64,000 nucleotides of DNA from Anthopleura xanthogrammica (lineage: Eukaryota; Cnidaria; Anthozoa; Actiniaria; Actiniidae), in assembly GCA_964019055.1 (NCBI GenBank), contig OZ025209.1, positions 15,372,867-15,436,866 of the forward strand, given 5' to 3'. Both the position numbers and the translations under genes were made by a program. The notes below the pieces were generated by a model. It made no database searches. It was not told the origin of the DNA and saw only the letters and a program-made list of their open reading frames with translations. Shown piece by piece: positions 11,800 through 25,500 of the stretch. Numbering within the stretch: position 1 is the stretch's first letter; each line of letters starts with the position of its first letter.

Positions 11800-13000
11800 T
11801 TTCTGGTAGTAAGTTTATGTTTCAAACATGGGTATAGCTCACAGGTCCTGTTAATGGGATTCACGGCAGACATGTTGGAGGACAGGAACAATACGATGTT
11901 TTTACTTTACCAGAGCTTTTTGTTTTTGTCCCACAAGATAGTTGCTTTGAACACCCCCTCCTCTATTACCAGGTGTTGGACCGGCTTACCGTATTATCAA
12001 TAAGAACACTAAGATCACCAGTATGATCCAGTAGATTATCCTCACGATCAAGAATTCTTCGGCTGAATAGGGAAGTCAGAGTTAATGAATGTTTGGTACA
12101 CGAAAAAAACTTTTTTTTATTTTAAGCTTTTATATTTTCTCTTTTGTTTCATTAACTTTCCTTATTTTTCTTTTGCTTAGTTCCTGCTATTTATTTTGTA
12201 ATTTTTACAATCATTTTTTCCTTTTTCGTTCTCTCCTTTATTTCTTTCAGATTTTCTTTCTTTCTTTCAATTTCTTTGTTGAACACTTTGATACTTTGCG
12301 CGCGCGTATGGAAAAGCGCGTGAAACCCTCAATGAAACGAATTGAAAAAAATTAAGCTTGAGCTGTGATTTGTTAATATTAAATTATACAGTAAACTAGA
12401 AAAAATTCCTTGAAAAGGCGGCAGACTATCCCGCTACCGAATAAGAAACATTTTACACAGGAAATGAGCTATTCTTTTTCTGTTTGCGGCAATGCTTGCG
12501 CTTTTATTTTAAACTTTCCGGCATAAAAATATGAAAAGTAAGTTCGAAAGCATCATAAAATATTAAACCCTTAGAAAAAAGAAATCATGAACAGCGAAGT
12601 TTTTGAGATTTTTTTTTTGTTGGTCTTATATTTTTAGTGTTTCATTTTTGCAGAAGAGATCTCACAGATTATCATGGTCGCGAAGAAAAACGAATCTTAA
12701 ATAAAAAATCTAGTCTTTTTGCCTATCGCACAAGAAAATTCCATTTCTATTTTGAAATTGTCGTAAACTTACCTTCTTCAAGAATGGCAAGGAATTTAAT
12801 CACTAAAAATGTCATTTGTTTAAAATGCTTGAGACTATATTTTGCTTTGAATTCGTACGAGTCGCAAAAGTTTTGCTTTAGAAATGAATATATAATTATG
12901 ACGTCATAATTATGCGCACGCACGAACGCATGCGTGGAATGACTCTAGTACTCAGGACCTCTCCATATAGTGCTGCCAGCAGTGTTTTTTTTTTGTCGTC
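11800..13000. other. Intergenic, no gene seen
   Basis: AT-rich sequence with T-rich stretches (12110-12290) and a short GCGCGCG run near 12300. Open frames of 80-93 codons on the plus strand have low-complexity Phe/Leu/Ser content and no splice or domain support. Confidence 0.5.
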
Positions 13001-13039
13001 TTCTGTCTAAAGAATCCTAGTCAACTACAATGCACTGCG

Positions 13040-13172
13040 CGCCGAAAACAATGCAACCCCCATTTTCTCTGCCAGGCAAAATGGCGGTTTTGTAGGTGAA
13101 GTTTGGGAATCCAGTTCCATCGGTCTTGTTATTCAAGCTAGAAGTTTTAAAACCATCAAGATAGGATGGTAA
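13040..13172 (+). promoter_or_regulatory. Possible promoter or first non-coding exon
   Basis: A locally GC-richer patch contains GCAAAATGGCGGTTT, close to the YY1-type AANATGGCGGC motif often found at metazoan transcription starts. It is followed by GGATG|GTAAGTAG, a good donor, at about 13168. No downstream coding exon on the plus strand was found, so this is a weak call. Confidence 0.2.
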
Positions 13173-13780
13173 GTAGTTATTTTATGCTTTTCGTGACATT
13201 TTATAAAATTTGGCAACGAATCTAAAGTAATTTTCTCATAAATAGTCGAAGTCAACACTAATCTCGATATTCACATGCAGCAGTCGCGTTGGAAGTAATA
13301 TTTACACACAAGGTTAGCTACACAAATCACTTTATTTTTCTTTCGTTCTTACTATAAAATAGAGTTCAAATCATTTCTTGATTTTTATAAATATTTATTG
13401 TCGATTATCTTCACGACTAGTGCAGAGAGCTATCTTTCTCTCTCTCTCTCTCTACTTTTTCTTGGTCTACTTAGCTTTTATTGGTCAATCACGGTATTTT
13501 CTTTAGGGCCGAGCGAGGATTAGTGCCGAGCACCGAATTCCTCAAGGGGGGGGGGGGGGGGGGGGGGGGAGCGAGGGAGAATACATACAATAACCAAGCT
13601 AGGAAAAGGAGTAACTTCTTGCAGTATTACATCTAAAACTATTTTCAAAATAACCTCGCAGGTTATCAATATTATTTCTATAAATATTTGATCGTGTTTT
13701 TAGTATGGGAATGACTGTATACGCGATACAAATACAGCCAAGAGATGCCTGGGCTATGGTCTGGAGGGAACATCATGGAA
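13173..13780. other. Intergenic with poly-G run
   Basis: Holds a CT-rich patch near 13436-13454 and about 24 consecutive G at 13546-13569. No gene or exon is supported. Confidence 0.5.
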
Positions 13781-13781
13781 T

Positions 13782-13995
13782 ATCCCACTTGTCAATACAG
13801 TTCATAGTTTCCTGCGCCATATTGAAAAGGAGCCGTGCCTTTGCATCGAAGCAAGACCTGAGGTGGCCTTGCAATTATAGAGACATGTGAATAATTGTCC
13901 ACGGTCTCTATCATTGCAAGGTCACCTCGTGTCTCGCTTCGATGCAAAGGCACAGCTACCTTTCAAGATGGCGCAGGGAACTGTCAAGGGGACTG
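13782..13995. mobile_element. MITE with CTGCGCCAT arms
   Basis: Inverted arms of about 90 bp: TTTCCTGCGCCATATTGAAA and GTGCCTTTGCATCGAAGC on the left are matched by GCTTCGATGCAAAGGCAC and TTTCAAGATGGCGCAGGGAA on the right. A second member of the family is at 34650-34800 inside a MECR intron. Confidence 0.8.
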
Positions 13996-14085
13996 ATTGT
14001 ATTTTCTTATTAGAAAACACAAACTAGAATATTCCCTGACATGCCGCTCAAAACCATTGTAAATCTAGAATATCTCACACCAACA

Positions 14086-16289
14086 TCAATTTACAATCAC
14101 ATCCGGGACAACACTTTCTCTTTTCTTTGTCTCCAGTCTTTTCCGCTTGGCTGAGCTCATTCTTGGTTTTGGTAAAGACAGAATGTTACGCGTTTTGGAT
14201 CCAGGATCGACTTGTGAGGTATCGTCTTCTGAGCCATCTTTATGTGAAGCCGAGGTAATTCTGACCAGCGGTAATGGAATGGCGAGAGGCGCGCCTGGAA
14301 AATAAACAATGCGCAACAAAAGTCAAAATCTCTGCAAATGTTCAATCAAAAGAAACTTTGTGGAACTTTTTGGGAATGTAAGTATTTGAAATACGACGCA
14401 AGCGATGATTGGTCTGCGTGCAACTATACCTTGTATACAGCTATTTAAAAAAAGGTTGGTGAAGGTTTTGTTGCTTGTTGCATGTTGCATACCAAGCCCG
14501 AAATGCATTATGGGTGATGTGAATTCAAGCAGCGAAATGTCAAAACAATATGGAATTTTTCCAAACTTTATCTGGAGGTTTTTTGCGGTATATTTTCTTC
14601 TATACTGACATTATTTACATATGAATATAATAGATTTAAAGCTTGGTAAGCAACATGGAACATGCAACAAAACCTGCATCAACATTTTTTGAATAGCTGT
14701 ATATCTAGTCGGAGCCTTAAGACTTGAATAATTCTATTCAAATATAATACCTTCAGGAGAGTTGGTGAAATCTTTGAGTGACTTGAACGTCAATGGAGTA
14801 GCTGCCCCCGACCTCTGTGTTACTTTATTCTTCTTGACATGTTGATAATCAATATTACTAATCATACTATAATCACTAATACACGAGATAGCGTCTAATG
14901 GTACCCCTCTTTTGCCCCGTGATGCCTTGCCAAACGGCTGTAATAATCGTTTGTTTCGCTGTGCTCTAGATCCCAGTAACTTCGCTTGTTGGGTGAATTT
15001 TCTCTTGTCATCGCTATCATGATCATCATCAGTGGATTCATCAGGAATCACTTGTATCTCTTCTACCATGATTTTGGGTTTTTCTTGCTTGGCTTTGTTC
15101 GCTGATTTTCCATCCTTCTCGGCTGTTATTGGTTCGTCTTCTTTGACATCCTGTAGCTGACCTTTATCAGCATCTTTGGTATCAGAAGCAACTTTTTCTT
15201 CTTTAACGCTCACTTTATCAGATTTTCGCGACATAGCGGAGTTCCTTCGTATTGATAGCGCGACCGACATGCTTGAACCACGTCGCCCTGACAACGGTGA
15301 CGCGGGTATCTGACCTGCGTACTGCTTCTTAAGGTTTTGTAAAAGCTTTGCTTGAAGTCCTGACAACGACAACGGTTAACATAAGTAACAATTAATGTAA
15401 CACTCTTCGATTCTTTTTTAAAGCATTTAAACTAAGGTCAAAAGTCGAACTTCACATGAGCCGAACGCATTGAAAACAATGGATGCTGATAAGGTGGTCT
15501 TCTTTGATGTCATTATAGGTTCGGCTAACGTGAAGTCCGACGTTTGACCTTAATTTTACGCGACCTAAATCGTCAATCACGTGATTGCGTTGTACTGGAT
15601 TAGACTATCCCCATGGACCTTTTCTGAGATAGCGAACATGGTGCATTATGGTCTAGCTTGAGTACAAACATATTTTGTTCACCATGCCTTATATGGTGTT
15701 GTATATACCCAAGCTAGACCACAATGCATCATTTTTATTGATTTCATCTATTTCATTACGTCTAAATTCCTTGTAAAAGTCACGTGACGTGTTTCCATAG
15801 TGACATGGCTGATCCTTACCTTTGGAGCCATCTTTGTCGCTTTCTTCTTTGTCGCTCATCTCACCGTGCACTGGATAATCAAAAAAAACAGAATTCCATC
15901 AAAACACTTAAATTACTATTAATGATTTGATCAAAATATTACATCGTTTAATCCCAGGCCTGTTGGTAAACGCCTTGATACTATCCCAGTGGATGGGAGG
16001 CTTTACCTGACATGCTTAACCGCTTCTTGTCTTTGATTGGTTTACCGTCCTGACCAATCAGCTTTGTGCTTGAGACACGTGATCGACGGCTTTTTGTTTC
16101 TTCTACAAAATAAGAAAACAACATAATTAAAACAGCAGTTTCTTTGAGAATTAATTTTTATATCAAAGTTTAAGAACAAAAAAAAATTGTATATAAAATT
16201 GATTCCAAATAGGCCTAATTCCTGTAACTTCAATTGCAATATATTTTAAAGTGAAGAAATAGCTTTCAAATGACTGGTTCTTTTTCTAA

Positions 16290-16329
<40 letters not shown>

Positions 16330-16471
16330 TTTAAACTTTATTTCACAATAATAATGAAAATAGTAAAAAAGACACGAAAATATTAACAGTGATTTTGAAG
16401 AATAATAAAGATACTAATGATTTATAGAATCTAAAAAAAAGAATTAATACTAAAAAATCTATTTACATGTA

Positions 16472-16524
<53 letters not shown>

Positions 16525-19500
16525 GACTTTATTTCTGTGTCAGTAAAATCTAGCTTACATAATAGTAAACTAATTGGGGACACCTATCCAGTTGGAACTT
16601 AGAGGTTAACTTTTTTGCGAATGGAGGAAAACCAAAGAACCTAGAGAAAAGTTCTCTAAGCACAGGAGAAAACCAACAAACAACTTTACTCACATACGAC
16701 ACTGAGTTCGAGAATGGTGAGATTCTTGTAGCGAAAGAAGGCCACACAAACTTTTCTAAGTTTTTCAATTTCAAATAACGTACACATAATTGTACCTTTC
16801 TCCTCTAGCAGCAACTCAGGAGGGATTTCTAGTCCCTGTTCTCGTAGTCTTTTGATGTGTTCTTGTCTTTCTTGTTCCACCACGTGCTTGGAGTAATACC
16901 ATGAATTATTTTCGTCCTCTACTTCAGAATAGAACACGGAGGCTGTGTCGATGCTAAACAGACTGAAAATTAAAAAGAGAGAGAGGGTGAGTATAGACCC
17001 TTTGCACGTGACGTCAAAGCAGCTCAATTTGGAGGACAAAACAAAAGAATTTCAATCTCCTGAGAAATGGGACCTATTGTTTTGTCCTCCACACTGAGCT
17101 GCATTCCGAAGAGCTTCCAGGGATCTATAATATATCATTGGATGTGCCATGCTCAATGAACAGACTAAAAAGAGAGAGGGGAGTGTGAGTACTGTATGTA
17201 TTTGGATGTGTAGAGTACAAACAACATCAAAACACCTTGCCAAATCTTCCATGCGTTTCCGTTCTCTTTCTTCCTTCTCTTTCTTCTTTCTTTCAGCGCT
17301 CAGCCTTGCCAGTCTCCGTCGTTCACTAGCTTCTCGTTTGGCCTTGTTTTCAGCTCGCTGTGCGGTTAACTTCTCTTGTAGGTGATTCAAGAGAGATTCG
17401 TCTGCAGGCAGCTTGCTTCGATAGGTGATGAACTCCTTCCAGTGGTTGAAGAGCATCCGAAACACTGTCATCTAGACAAAACAATCAAGAAAACGCAGAA
17501 ATTTGAAGTTGAGCGAGTAAGGTAGCTATTCCTAGTCACAGACCATCGAACCACATAAGAAATAGAATTTACATTGGGGATTTTTTTGGAAAAGATTTTG
17601 AAGTGAAATAGATAAATAAGGACAAGAAGAGGGAAGGGAAGCATGAAAAATGAGAAAGAAAAAAAACATTTGATGGTTATGCAAAAGAAGGAGAGTGGTA
17701 CAACAAGAACTAGAGTGGATGTGTGGGAAGGTGAGAGAAAAGTATATGAGGATGAAAGGAAGGGAAAAGAAAAATGAAAAGATGGAAAAAGGGAGGGAGG
17801 AAAGGAAAGGAAAGGTAAGAGAGAGGATTAAAAGAAGCAAAGAAAAAATATCAATTATACCTGAGCATCCCTGAAGATGTAAGGGTGTATTGTCACTCTT
17901 CCTGTTAGCTTTTCCAGTAGTTTCTCTGCCATTTCGATTGGAATGTCTATCTGGAGTTCAGGCGCAATGGCAGAATTCAAGTAACAATCTGTAATCGCTT
18001 GGACTTTACGACGAACGAAGCTTTCTTGCGCATGTGCATGGCACAGATCCTGGATAAAATGAAAACTACGTCAGACCATTATTTTCAAAACAAAGAGTGA
18101 AGGGCCGCAGGTTTGAATCAACAATGCTTTGCGCGATTAGTTGTTCACTCAGCTGGTTACATCTCACGTGACCTACAACTGAACACCAGAAATGAAAAGA
18201 GTATCTCCGGATATAAGTAAGGAGGCGGGGTTTATATTATTACGTATACTTCGTTTTTGTCATAGCAATAGTGCACTAGCTTCTCATCATCTCTGGGGTC
18301 TCGGGTTCGATTCCTGGACTCAATCACATGTGAGTAGAGTTTTTTAGGTTTCTTCCTTGATTCGAGGGTTTTCTCCAGGTTCTTCGGTTTTCCTCCCTCC
18401 GCAAAACCCAACACGCTAAATTAAATTTGATCTGTGATTATGTTAGCCATGCCCTGGTTTTGATCAGAGGTTGTTTCAGGGTTCTATCTGTGAGTTAGCC
18501 GTGTCCTGACTTAGATCAGCCCAGAGGTTGTTTCAGGGTTTGATCTGTGAGTTAGTCATGCCCTGACTTAGATCAGCCCAGAGGCTGTTTCAGGGTCCCA
18601 TCTGTGAGTTAGATATGCCCTGACTTGCTGTTCTTTCAAAAGATAACTCGAGGAAGACCAACCTTGAACTTCTGTACTTCAAGCCAAAAATCCACGTCAT
18701 TCTCAAACGTGTCTCCCTTCAAAGCAACAAACGTCCTGAATTCCGCGCATGACTGTTGGTTGAGTAAACACGTGCGAAGTGCAACAACGTCACGTGACGA
18801 CGACACCCAACGACTGTTGAGAATCTGTAAAACCGATAAGATATCGATCAGTAATATGAATTACAAACATGTATTCACATGACGCCTTATATTACCATGG
18901 AGATCTAAGGTCTGGAGAATGTGGTCAACACTAACTACAGTTGACCCTTGTTATTCATGCGGACACCCTCACGATCGTTAATTGGTGACCGCAATAATTT
19001 AAAAAAATATTTTAGCTTCAAAATGCATGGCATAAGCAAACTAGCTTCCCACGCAGACGATATTAGTGTCGTCACGCCGTCACGTCGTCACGCAATGTTG
19101 AGAGAATGACCCAAAGGATGTCTGCGCAGGAGGCTACAAGCAAACCACAAAACAAATTATGTTTAGGATACCGCAGTCTGGAGCATGCGTATTAAGTTTA
19201 TGTTCAGTGTTAATCCATCTGTGCCTACCTTCCAGGCCGCTTCGCTTCTTTGTAGTCTTCTCTTCAGCATAACATCCTCAACCACTTCAGGTGCCGTCAC
19301 ACGTGGTTTCTGTCGCTCCATGAACTCCGCGGTCTGTTTGAACAGCATCAACCATCGCCTTTCAATGCGCGCGCGCACGAACTTTTGAGATTCGTGGATG
19401 ACGGGTGTTGTCGGGCGTTCTTTGATCACGCGGTTGCCATTTATGCTCATGATCTGAGGAAGAATTATTGAGTACTTTAGTGACCTTTAAAAAACTTAAA

Positions 19501-22500
19501 TGTAAAAAAATATATATTTCTTATTCAAACAATTAATGTTGGACCAATGCTGTGCTGGGGGAGGAGAGGGTAGGGTAGTTGAACATCTGACTAAAGGATC
19601 GGATGACAAGCAACATTAACCCTATTGAGAATCATTATGAAGGATCGATAGCAGTTCTTACCAGATCTTGTCCCTCTCGTGTAGCGGGGCTGTCATTACC
19701 AAAGAAGTATTTCTTAGTCAGCCAAGAAGATTTGACGTCTTTTGCCTTCTGGTCGCGTTTTTCGTCCATGAATCGAGGAATGCGTCGAAATGTCTCCATG
19801 TCAGTCCAAGCCATCAGATCCTTGATTCCTGGAAAACAAAATATCAGTACCCTTTAAGTAAACACTGCCCGTCATTTGCTATCAACCAGAGAGTATTCTA
19901 TTGGTTGGTATCAATCAGCTGCATGAATCTCATGAATCTCATTACCAGCAAACACTGCCCGTCATTTGCTATCAACCAGAGAGTATTCTATTGCTTGGTA
20001 TCAATCAGCTGAATGAATCTCATTACCAGACTACAATGACAGGCAAACACTGCCCGTCATTTGCTATCAACCAGAGAGTATTCTATTGCTTGGTATCAAT
20101 CAGCTGAATGTTTCTCATAAATCTCATTACCAGCCTACAATGACAGGCAAACACTGCCCGTCATTTGCTATCAACCAGAGAGTATTCTATTGCTTGGTAT
20201 CAATCAGCTGAATGTTTCTCATAAATCTCATTACCAGCCTACGATGACAGGCAAACACTGCCCGTCATTTGCTATCAACCAGAGAGTATTCTATTGCTTG
20301 GTATCAATCAGCTGAATGAATCTCATAAATCTCATTACCAGCCTACAATGACAGGCAAACACTGCCCGTCATTTACTATCAACCAGAGAGTATTCTATTG
20401 CTTGGTATCAATCAGCTGAATGATGGGAACCATCTCATTCACGACCTACCTTTGTTGTGTTTTTTACTTAAGAATTCTCTGAAGTGTTCCACTTCGTTCC
20501 TATTCCTTATCAAGCTTTCAAAGGAAAATCCATCCTTAGGGACGGGCATCGGGCGGCTTGCTTCCTCAATTGAGATCCTTTCTTTTTCAATATCTTCATC
20601 GATTCCATCGTGCTGAAGAGATAACGACGGACTGTTAACGTATCACCGGGGAGGGGGGGGGGGGGGGGGCAATTTAGCAGTATTTCTAGGATGAGCATGT
20701 GCGACCAAGTCAGTCGGTTCGTCAGTTGATCCATTGGTCAGTCAGTTGGTCAGTTTGGTCCATTGGTCAGTCAGTTGGTCAGTTTGGTCCATTGGTCAGT
20801 CAGTTGGTCAGCTTGGTCCATTGGTCAGTCAGTTGGTCAGTTTGGTCCATTGGTCAGTCAGTTGGTCAGTTTGGTCCATTGATCAGTCAGTTGGTCAGTT
20901 TGGTCCATTGATCAGTCAGTTGGTCAGTTTGGTCCATTGGTCAGTCAGTTGGTCAGTTTGGTCCATTGGTCAGTCAGTTGGTCAGTTTGGTCCATTGGTC
21001 AGTCAGTTGGTCAGTTTGGTCCATTGGTCAGTCAGTTGGTCAGTTTGGTCCATTGGTCAGTCAGTTGGTCAGTTTGGTCCATTGGTCAGTCAGTTGGTCA
21101 GTTTGGTCCATTGGTCAGTCAGTTGGTCAGTTTGGTCCATTGGTCAGTCAGTTGGTCAGTTTGGTCCATTGGTCAGTCAGTTGGTCAGTTTGGTCCATTG
21201 GTCAGTCAGTTGGTCAGTTTGGTCCATTGGTCAGTCAGTTGGTCAGTTTGGTCCATTGATCAGTCAGTTGGTCAGTTTGGTCCATTGGTCAGTCAGTTGG
21301 TCAGTTTGGTCCATTGGTCAGTCAGTTGGTCAGCTTGGTCCATTGGTCAGTCAGTTGGTCAGTTTGGTCCATTGGTCAGTCAGTTGGTCCGTTTGGTCCA
21401 TTGGTCAGTCAGTTGGTCAGCTTGGTCCATTGATCTGTCAGTTGGTCAGTTTGGTCCATTGGTCAGTCAGTTGGTCAGTTTGGTCCATTGGTCAGTCATT
21501 TGGTCGGTCGGTTGGTCCATTAGCTTGTCTGTCCATCGGACTTTTGACAACTCGGTTTTTTGACACGCTGACCGGTCGGTCCTCAAATCCTTATAAACAC
21601 AATACCATTATCAGGCAGTAGAGTAGAATATCAAATTGATCTGATTATACTTTACCTCGTGTGTTTGGATGACACTCTGTCGTCTCTTCTGCATGACTTT
21701 GATCTCAATATGACGCAGTTTTTGTTCGATAGGAATCTGAAGCAAAAGCAAAATGTCTTTGTTATTAGAAGGACTTCAAAGACTGACTCCCAATCCAAAA
21801 CAGTCTGTCATCCAATGAAAACATTCGAGCATGAACCCGTCACGGTCACGGTGCAGCAAATGTTTATATCTTAACAGTAATACTGTATTTATTCTAACTC
21901 TTTACCGAGCTATAGTTATCCTTTTCCTGTTCCTTCAGATGCTTCCAGGGTTCGAGCAGACAGTGTAGGGCGTGGTCTTCTACCCCATCAAACAGTTCTT
22001 CATATGGTGGGTCAACCTGCTTGAAAACCTGGTTCTCGATGTCTTTACTGACCCCGATGTACTGCGCACCACTCGGTACCACGAACCTGGCATACATCAA
22101 CTGCAAGAAAACAGTCAATAATCAAAAGCCTATAAATATTCTCATCCCTAAAGCCCGCGTTCCTTTCGCGCAGCAGTTGCAAAGGTGGACACATGGTACA
22201 TTTTCGTGATTTCGTGGTTGGCTTCCCCCTGACACCTGAGCTACAAAAAGCGAAGCTGAGATAACCCGACTGCACACAAAAGACCTGCAACATTGCTAGC
22301 AATGGCTTGGTCTTCTCAGCCATGAGGTTTTTCCATGTGCCGCTGGCCAGAAATGCTGCTAAGTGTGATGAAATCATTCTTCAAAAACAGTAGTATTGCT
22401 AGCAACCGTCGCACCGGTTGTTCGGTTTTTAGATAATTTAGAAATTAATTCCTGTCATACCATTGCTTTCCTGGACAGTGTTGAAGGATTCAACGAATCA

Positions 22501-25500
22501 GCAAAGAACAGAGCGTTGTATTCTTGAAGGGATTTCCAGAAAGATAGACAGTCTATCCACAGCTAAAACAAAGCAAAACGAAGATAGGTAATGAATCTAA
22601 CTTGCCACGGATCTTCAATTAAGCGACCATCTGTATTTAGCGGCCAGTTGTCAAAGTCTCAACAAGTATATTATACTTCTATTAATAGGCAAAGCTTCAT
22701 GTACCGGCAAAAAAGAGAGTCTCTGCAGTAATGTATGTTACCTCTATACTAAGCGGTCAACCTCTATTTATCAGCCAGTTGTAAGAATAGAATTAATAAT
22801 GTACCTTGCTTCCCATGTCGTGAAGAGCTTTCTCAAAGTAACCACCAGTTTGTTTCTCTAATATTAATCCCTCAATCAATGAATCGATCTCATCAGTACT
22901 CATGTTCACTGCTTCCTGCTCACTGTTCTTTACTGGTTGGGGTACCTCTACTCTTACCGCGGTACGTTGAAGACCCCTAAAATGAAAAATTGGCATGGCA
23001 TTATACCCGACTTTCACAATCATACGACTCAGACAATATCTATAAAATACCTAGGCTTTTAGGCTTCTGTCAATCAAATTTCCATCAGCCTGAGTTGATA
23101 TTTTTCAACTGACGGCCATCAATATCTCAAACGCCTTTTGCTTTTCTAGTCACGTAATGAAAAGGGGCGCAACTAATACTGCTATCATGAAAGCTGTGAT
23201 TTAAAAAAAAAACAATTCGAGTTGTAGAATTTTCGATTTTTTTGAATGGCGGTGGTGGTGGAGGTCATTGTGTAAATGTGAGGGGGGATGGTCAAAGCAT
23301 TTTCAGGTAGTTAGTTAGGAGTCTCGCAGGGAGGGCCTTGATCCCCTTGGGTCCCTTAAGAGAATAAAGTGGTAACTGTTACAAGAACTTACCCTAAAAT
23401 TTTTGTTACTTTCCCGCTAGGGGTAGGCACGGGTTTTATGTACAGTCTAACAGAAGATACGTAGTCTGGTTGTTGGTGACCTTGGAAGGAAAGTGGTTTG
23501 TTCGGCTTGAAGCCATAACTCTTGCGAACTGGAGCGGTAACGTTCTAGAGGTAGAGAGAATGTCTACTCATTTACGGTGTCATTACAATACATTTTTATC
23601 ATTACTATAAGTCAATGTCATTACAATTGTAGCAGGGATGAGGTACCTGTAGCAGGGATGAGGTACCCCCATTGTTGCTTTATTACGAACAGCATCATCT
23701 CCAAGAACGGTGCGTTGTGCTTATAATTATATCATTATACTACACCATTCTTCTATTCATGGTCATAGTCATTATTTTATTCACATGGCAATATCGTCAT
23801 CTTCATTATCATACAGAACATAATACCGTCTCGTAAATGGTCATCGTCATCTTCATCACCACTGATTAATATTTTCACCACCACCTTCATCACCTCCCTC
23901 ACACCACCACCACCATCATCATCATCATCGTCATCATCAACTCGTCATCATTTCATCATCATCATCGCTAACATCATCATCTTCATCATCATCTTAGTCA
24001 TCATTATCTCATCATCTCATCATCATCATCGTTAACATCATCATCATCACATCATTATCATCATCATCGTTATCATCATCATTCTCACCTGTAGCTGTAA
24101 TGTGCTCGCATTGGTATTAACAGGCGTGGTGGCTGGTATCAGTCTCGGATGAGCAGATTTGGCCCTCAGCTTGTGCTTGGCTGTGATTGGTCTATAATCT
24201 CCCTCCCCTCCCTGCGTCCTACAGCTCTTAGGTCTGACCAGCTGTTTGTTGTAGGTCATCTGGGACATCCCACATGCGTCAGGTTCCATTGCTAAGCTAG
24301 TCGAGTCGTTCTCACTTCTTATGGCTGCTTTGGGTCTCTCAGTCATGAGGCGCACGTAGTCTAAAGCTTGGCTATCGGATCGGTTTTGTTGGTGCATTGT
24401 GAAGCGAGGACACCTGATGGTTAGAAAAGATATACCGAATGAATGAATGAATGGATGAATGGATGGATGGATGGATGGATGGATGGATGGATGGATGGAT
24501 GGATGGATGGATGGATGGATGGATGGATGGATGGATGGATGGATGGATGGATGGATGGATGGATGGATGGATGGATGGATGGATGGATGGATGGATGGAT
24601 GGATGGATGGATGGATGGATGGATGGATGGATGGATGGATGGATGGATGGATGGATGGATGGATGGATGGATGGATGGATGGATGGATGGATGGATGGAT
24701 GGATGGATGGATGGATGGATGGATGGATGGATGGATGGATGGATGGATGGATGGATGGATGGATGGATGGATGGATGGATGGATGGATGGATGGATGGAT
24801 GGATGGATGGATGGATGGATGGATGGATGGATGGATGGATGGATGGATGGATGGATGGATGGATGGATGGATGGATGGATGGATGGATGGATGGATGGAT
24901 GGATGGATGGATGGATGGATGGATGGATGGATGGATGGATGGATGGATGGATGGATGGATGGATGGATGGATGGATGGATGGATGGATGGATGGATGGAT
25001 GGATGGATGGATGGATGGATGGATGGATGGATGGATGGATGGATGGATGGATGGATGGATGGATGGATGGATGGATGGATGGATGGATGGATGGATGGAT
25101 GGATGGATGGATGGATGGATGGATGGATGGATGGATGGATGGATGGATGGATGGATGGATGGATGGATGGATGGATGGATGGATGGATGGATGGGTGTAT
25201 CAATGGCTGGATGGATGGGCGGATTGATGAATGGACAAATGAATGGGTGGGCGAATAAATGGATGGATGGACAAATTGAGGAATGCATGGATGAATGGAT
25301 CGATGCATGGACAAATGGAGCGCGGGATGGACAAATAAATTAAATGGACAAATCGAGGAATAGACAAATGGATGAATGGGAAAAAGGATGGAGAATAAGC
25401 ATGAAACCTACCAATAATTCATAATCGGGTCTAATACTTTATAATGTTCATCCATAATTTTCATGTAGGTCACTTTCGACGAGTCTTCCAGCCTAAGGCT

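Noticed and set aside
14734..14750. Stop codon at 14734 as the end of the RGS22-like protein
   Set aside because: A phase-1 donor precedes it (GAAG|GTATTA), and a downstream exon at 14086-14294 continues in the matching phase with a long basic tail. The read-through form remains possible as an alternative end.
20734..21621. 295-codon Trp/Ser/Val-rich plus-strand frame
   Set aside because: It is the translation of the 29-bp minisatellite, which is open in every forward frame; the flanks show no start context, splice or domain.
24047..25343. Ile-His-Pro-Ser and Met-Asp-Gly-Trp frames of 250-413 codons
   Set aside because: Translation of the (GGAT)n array. Only the 24089-24413 part of the minus frame is a real exon of the RGS22-like gene.
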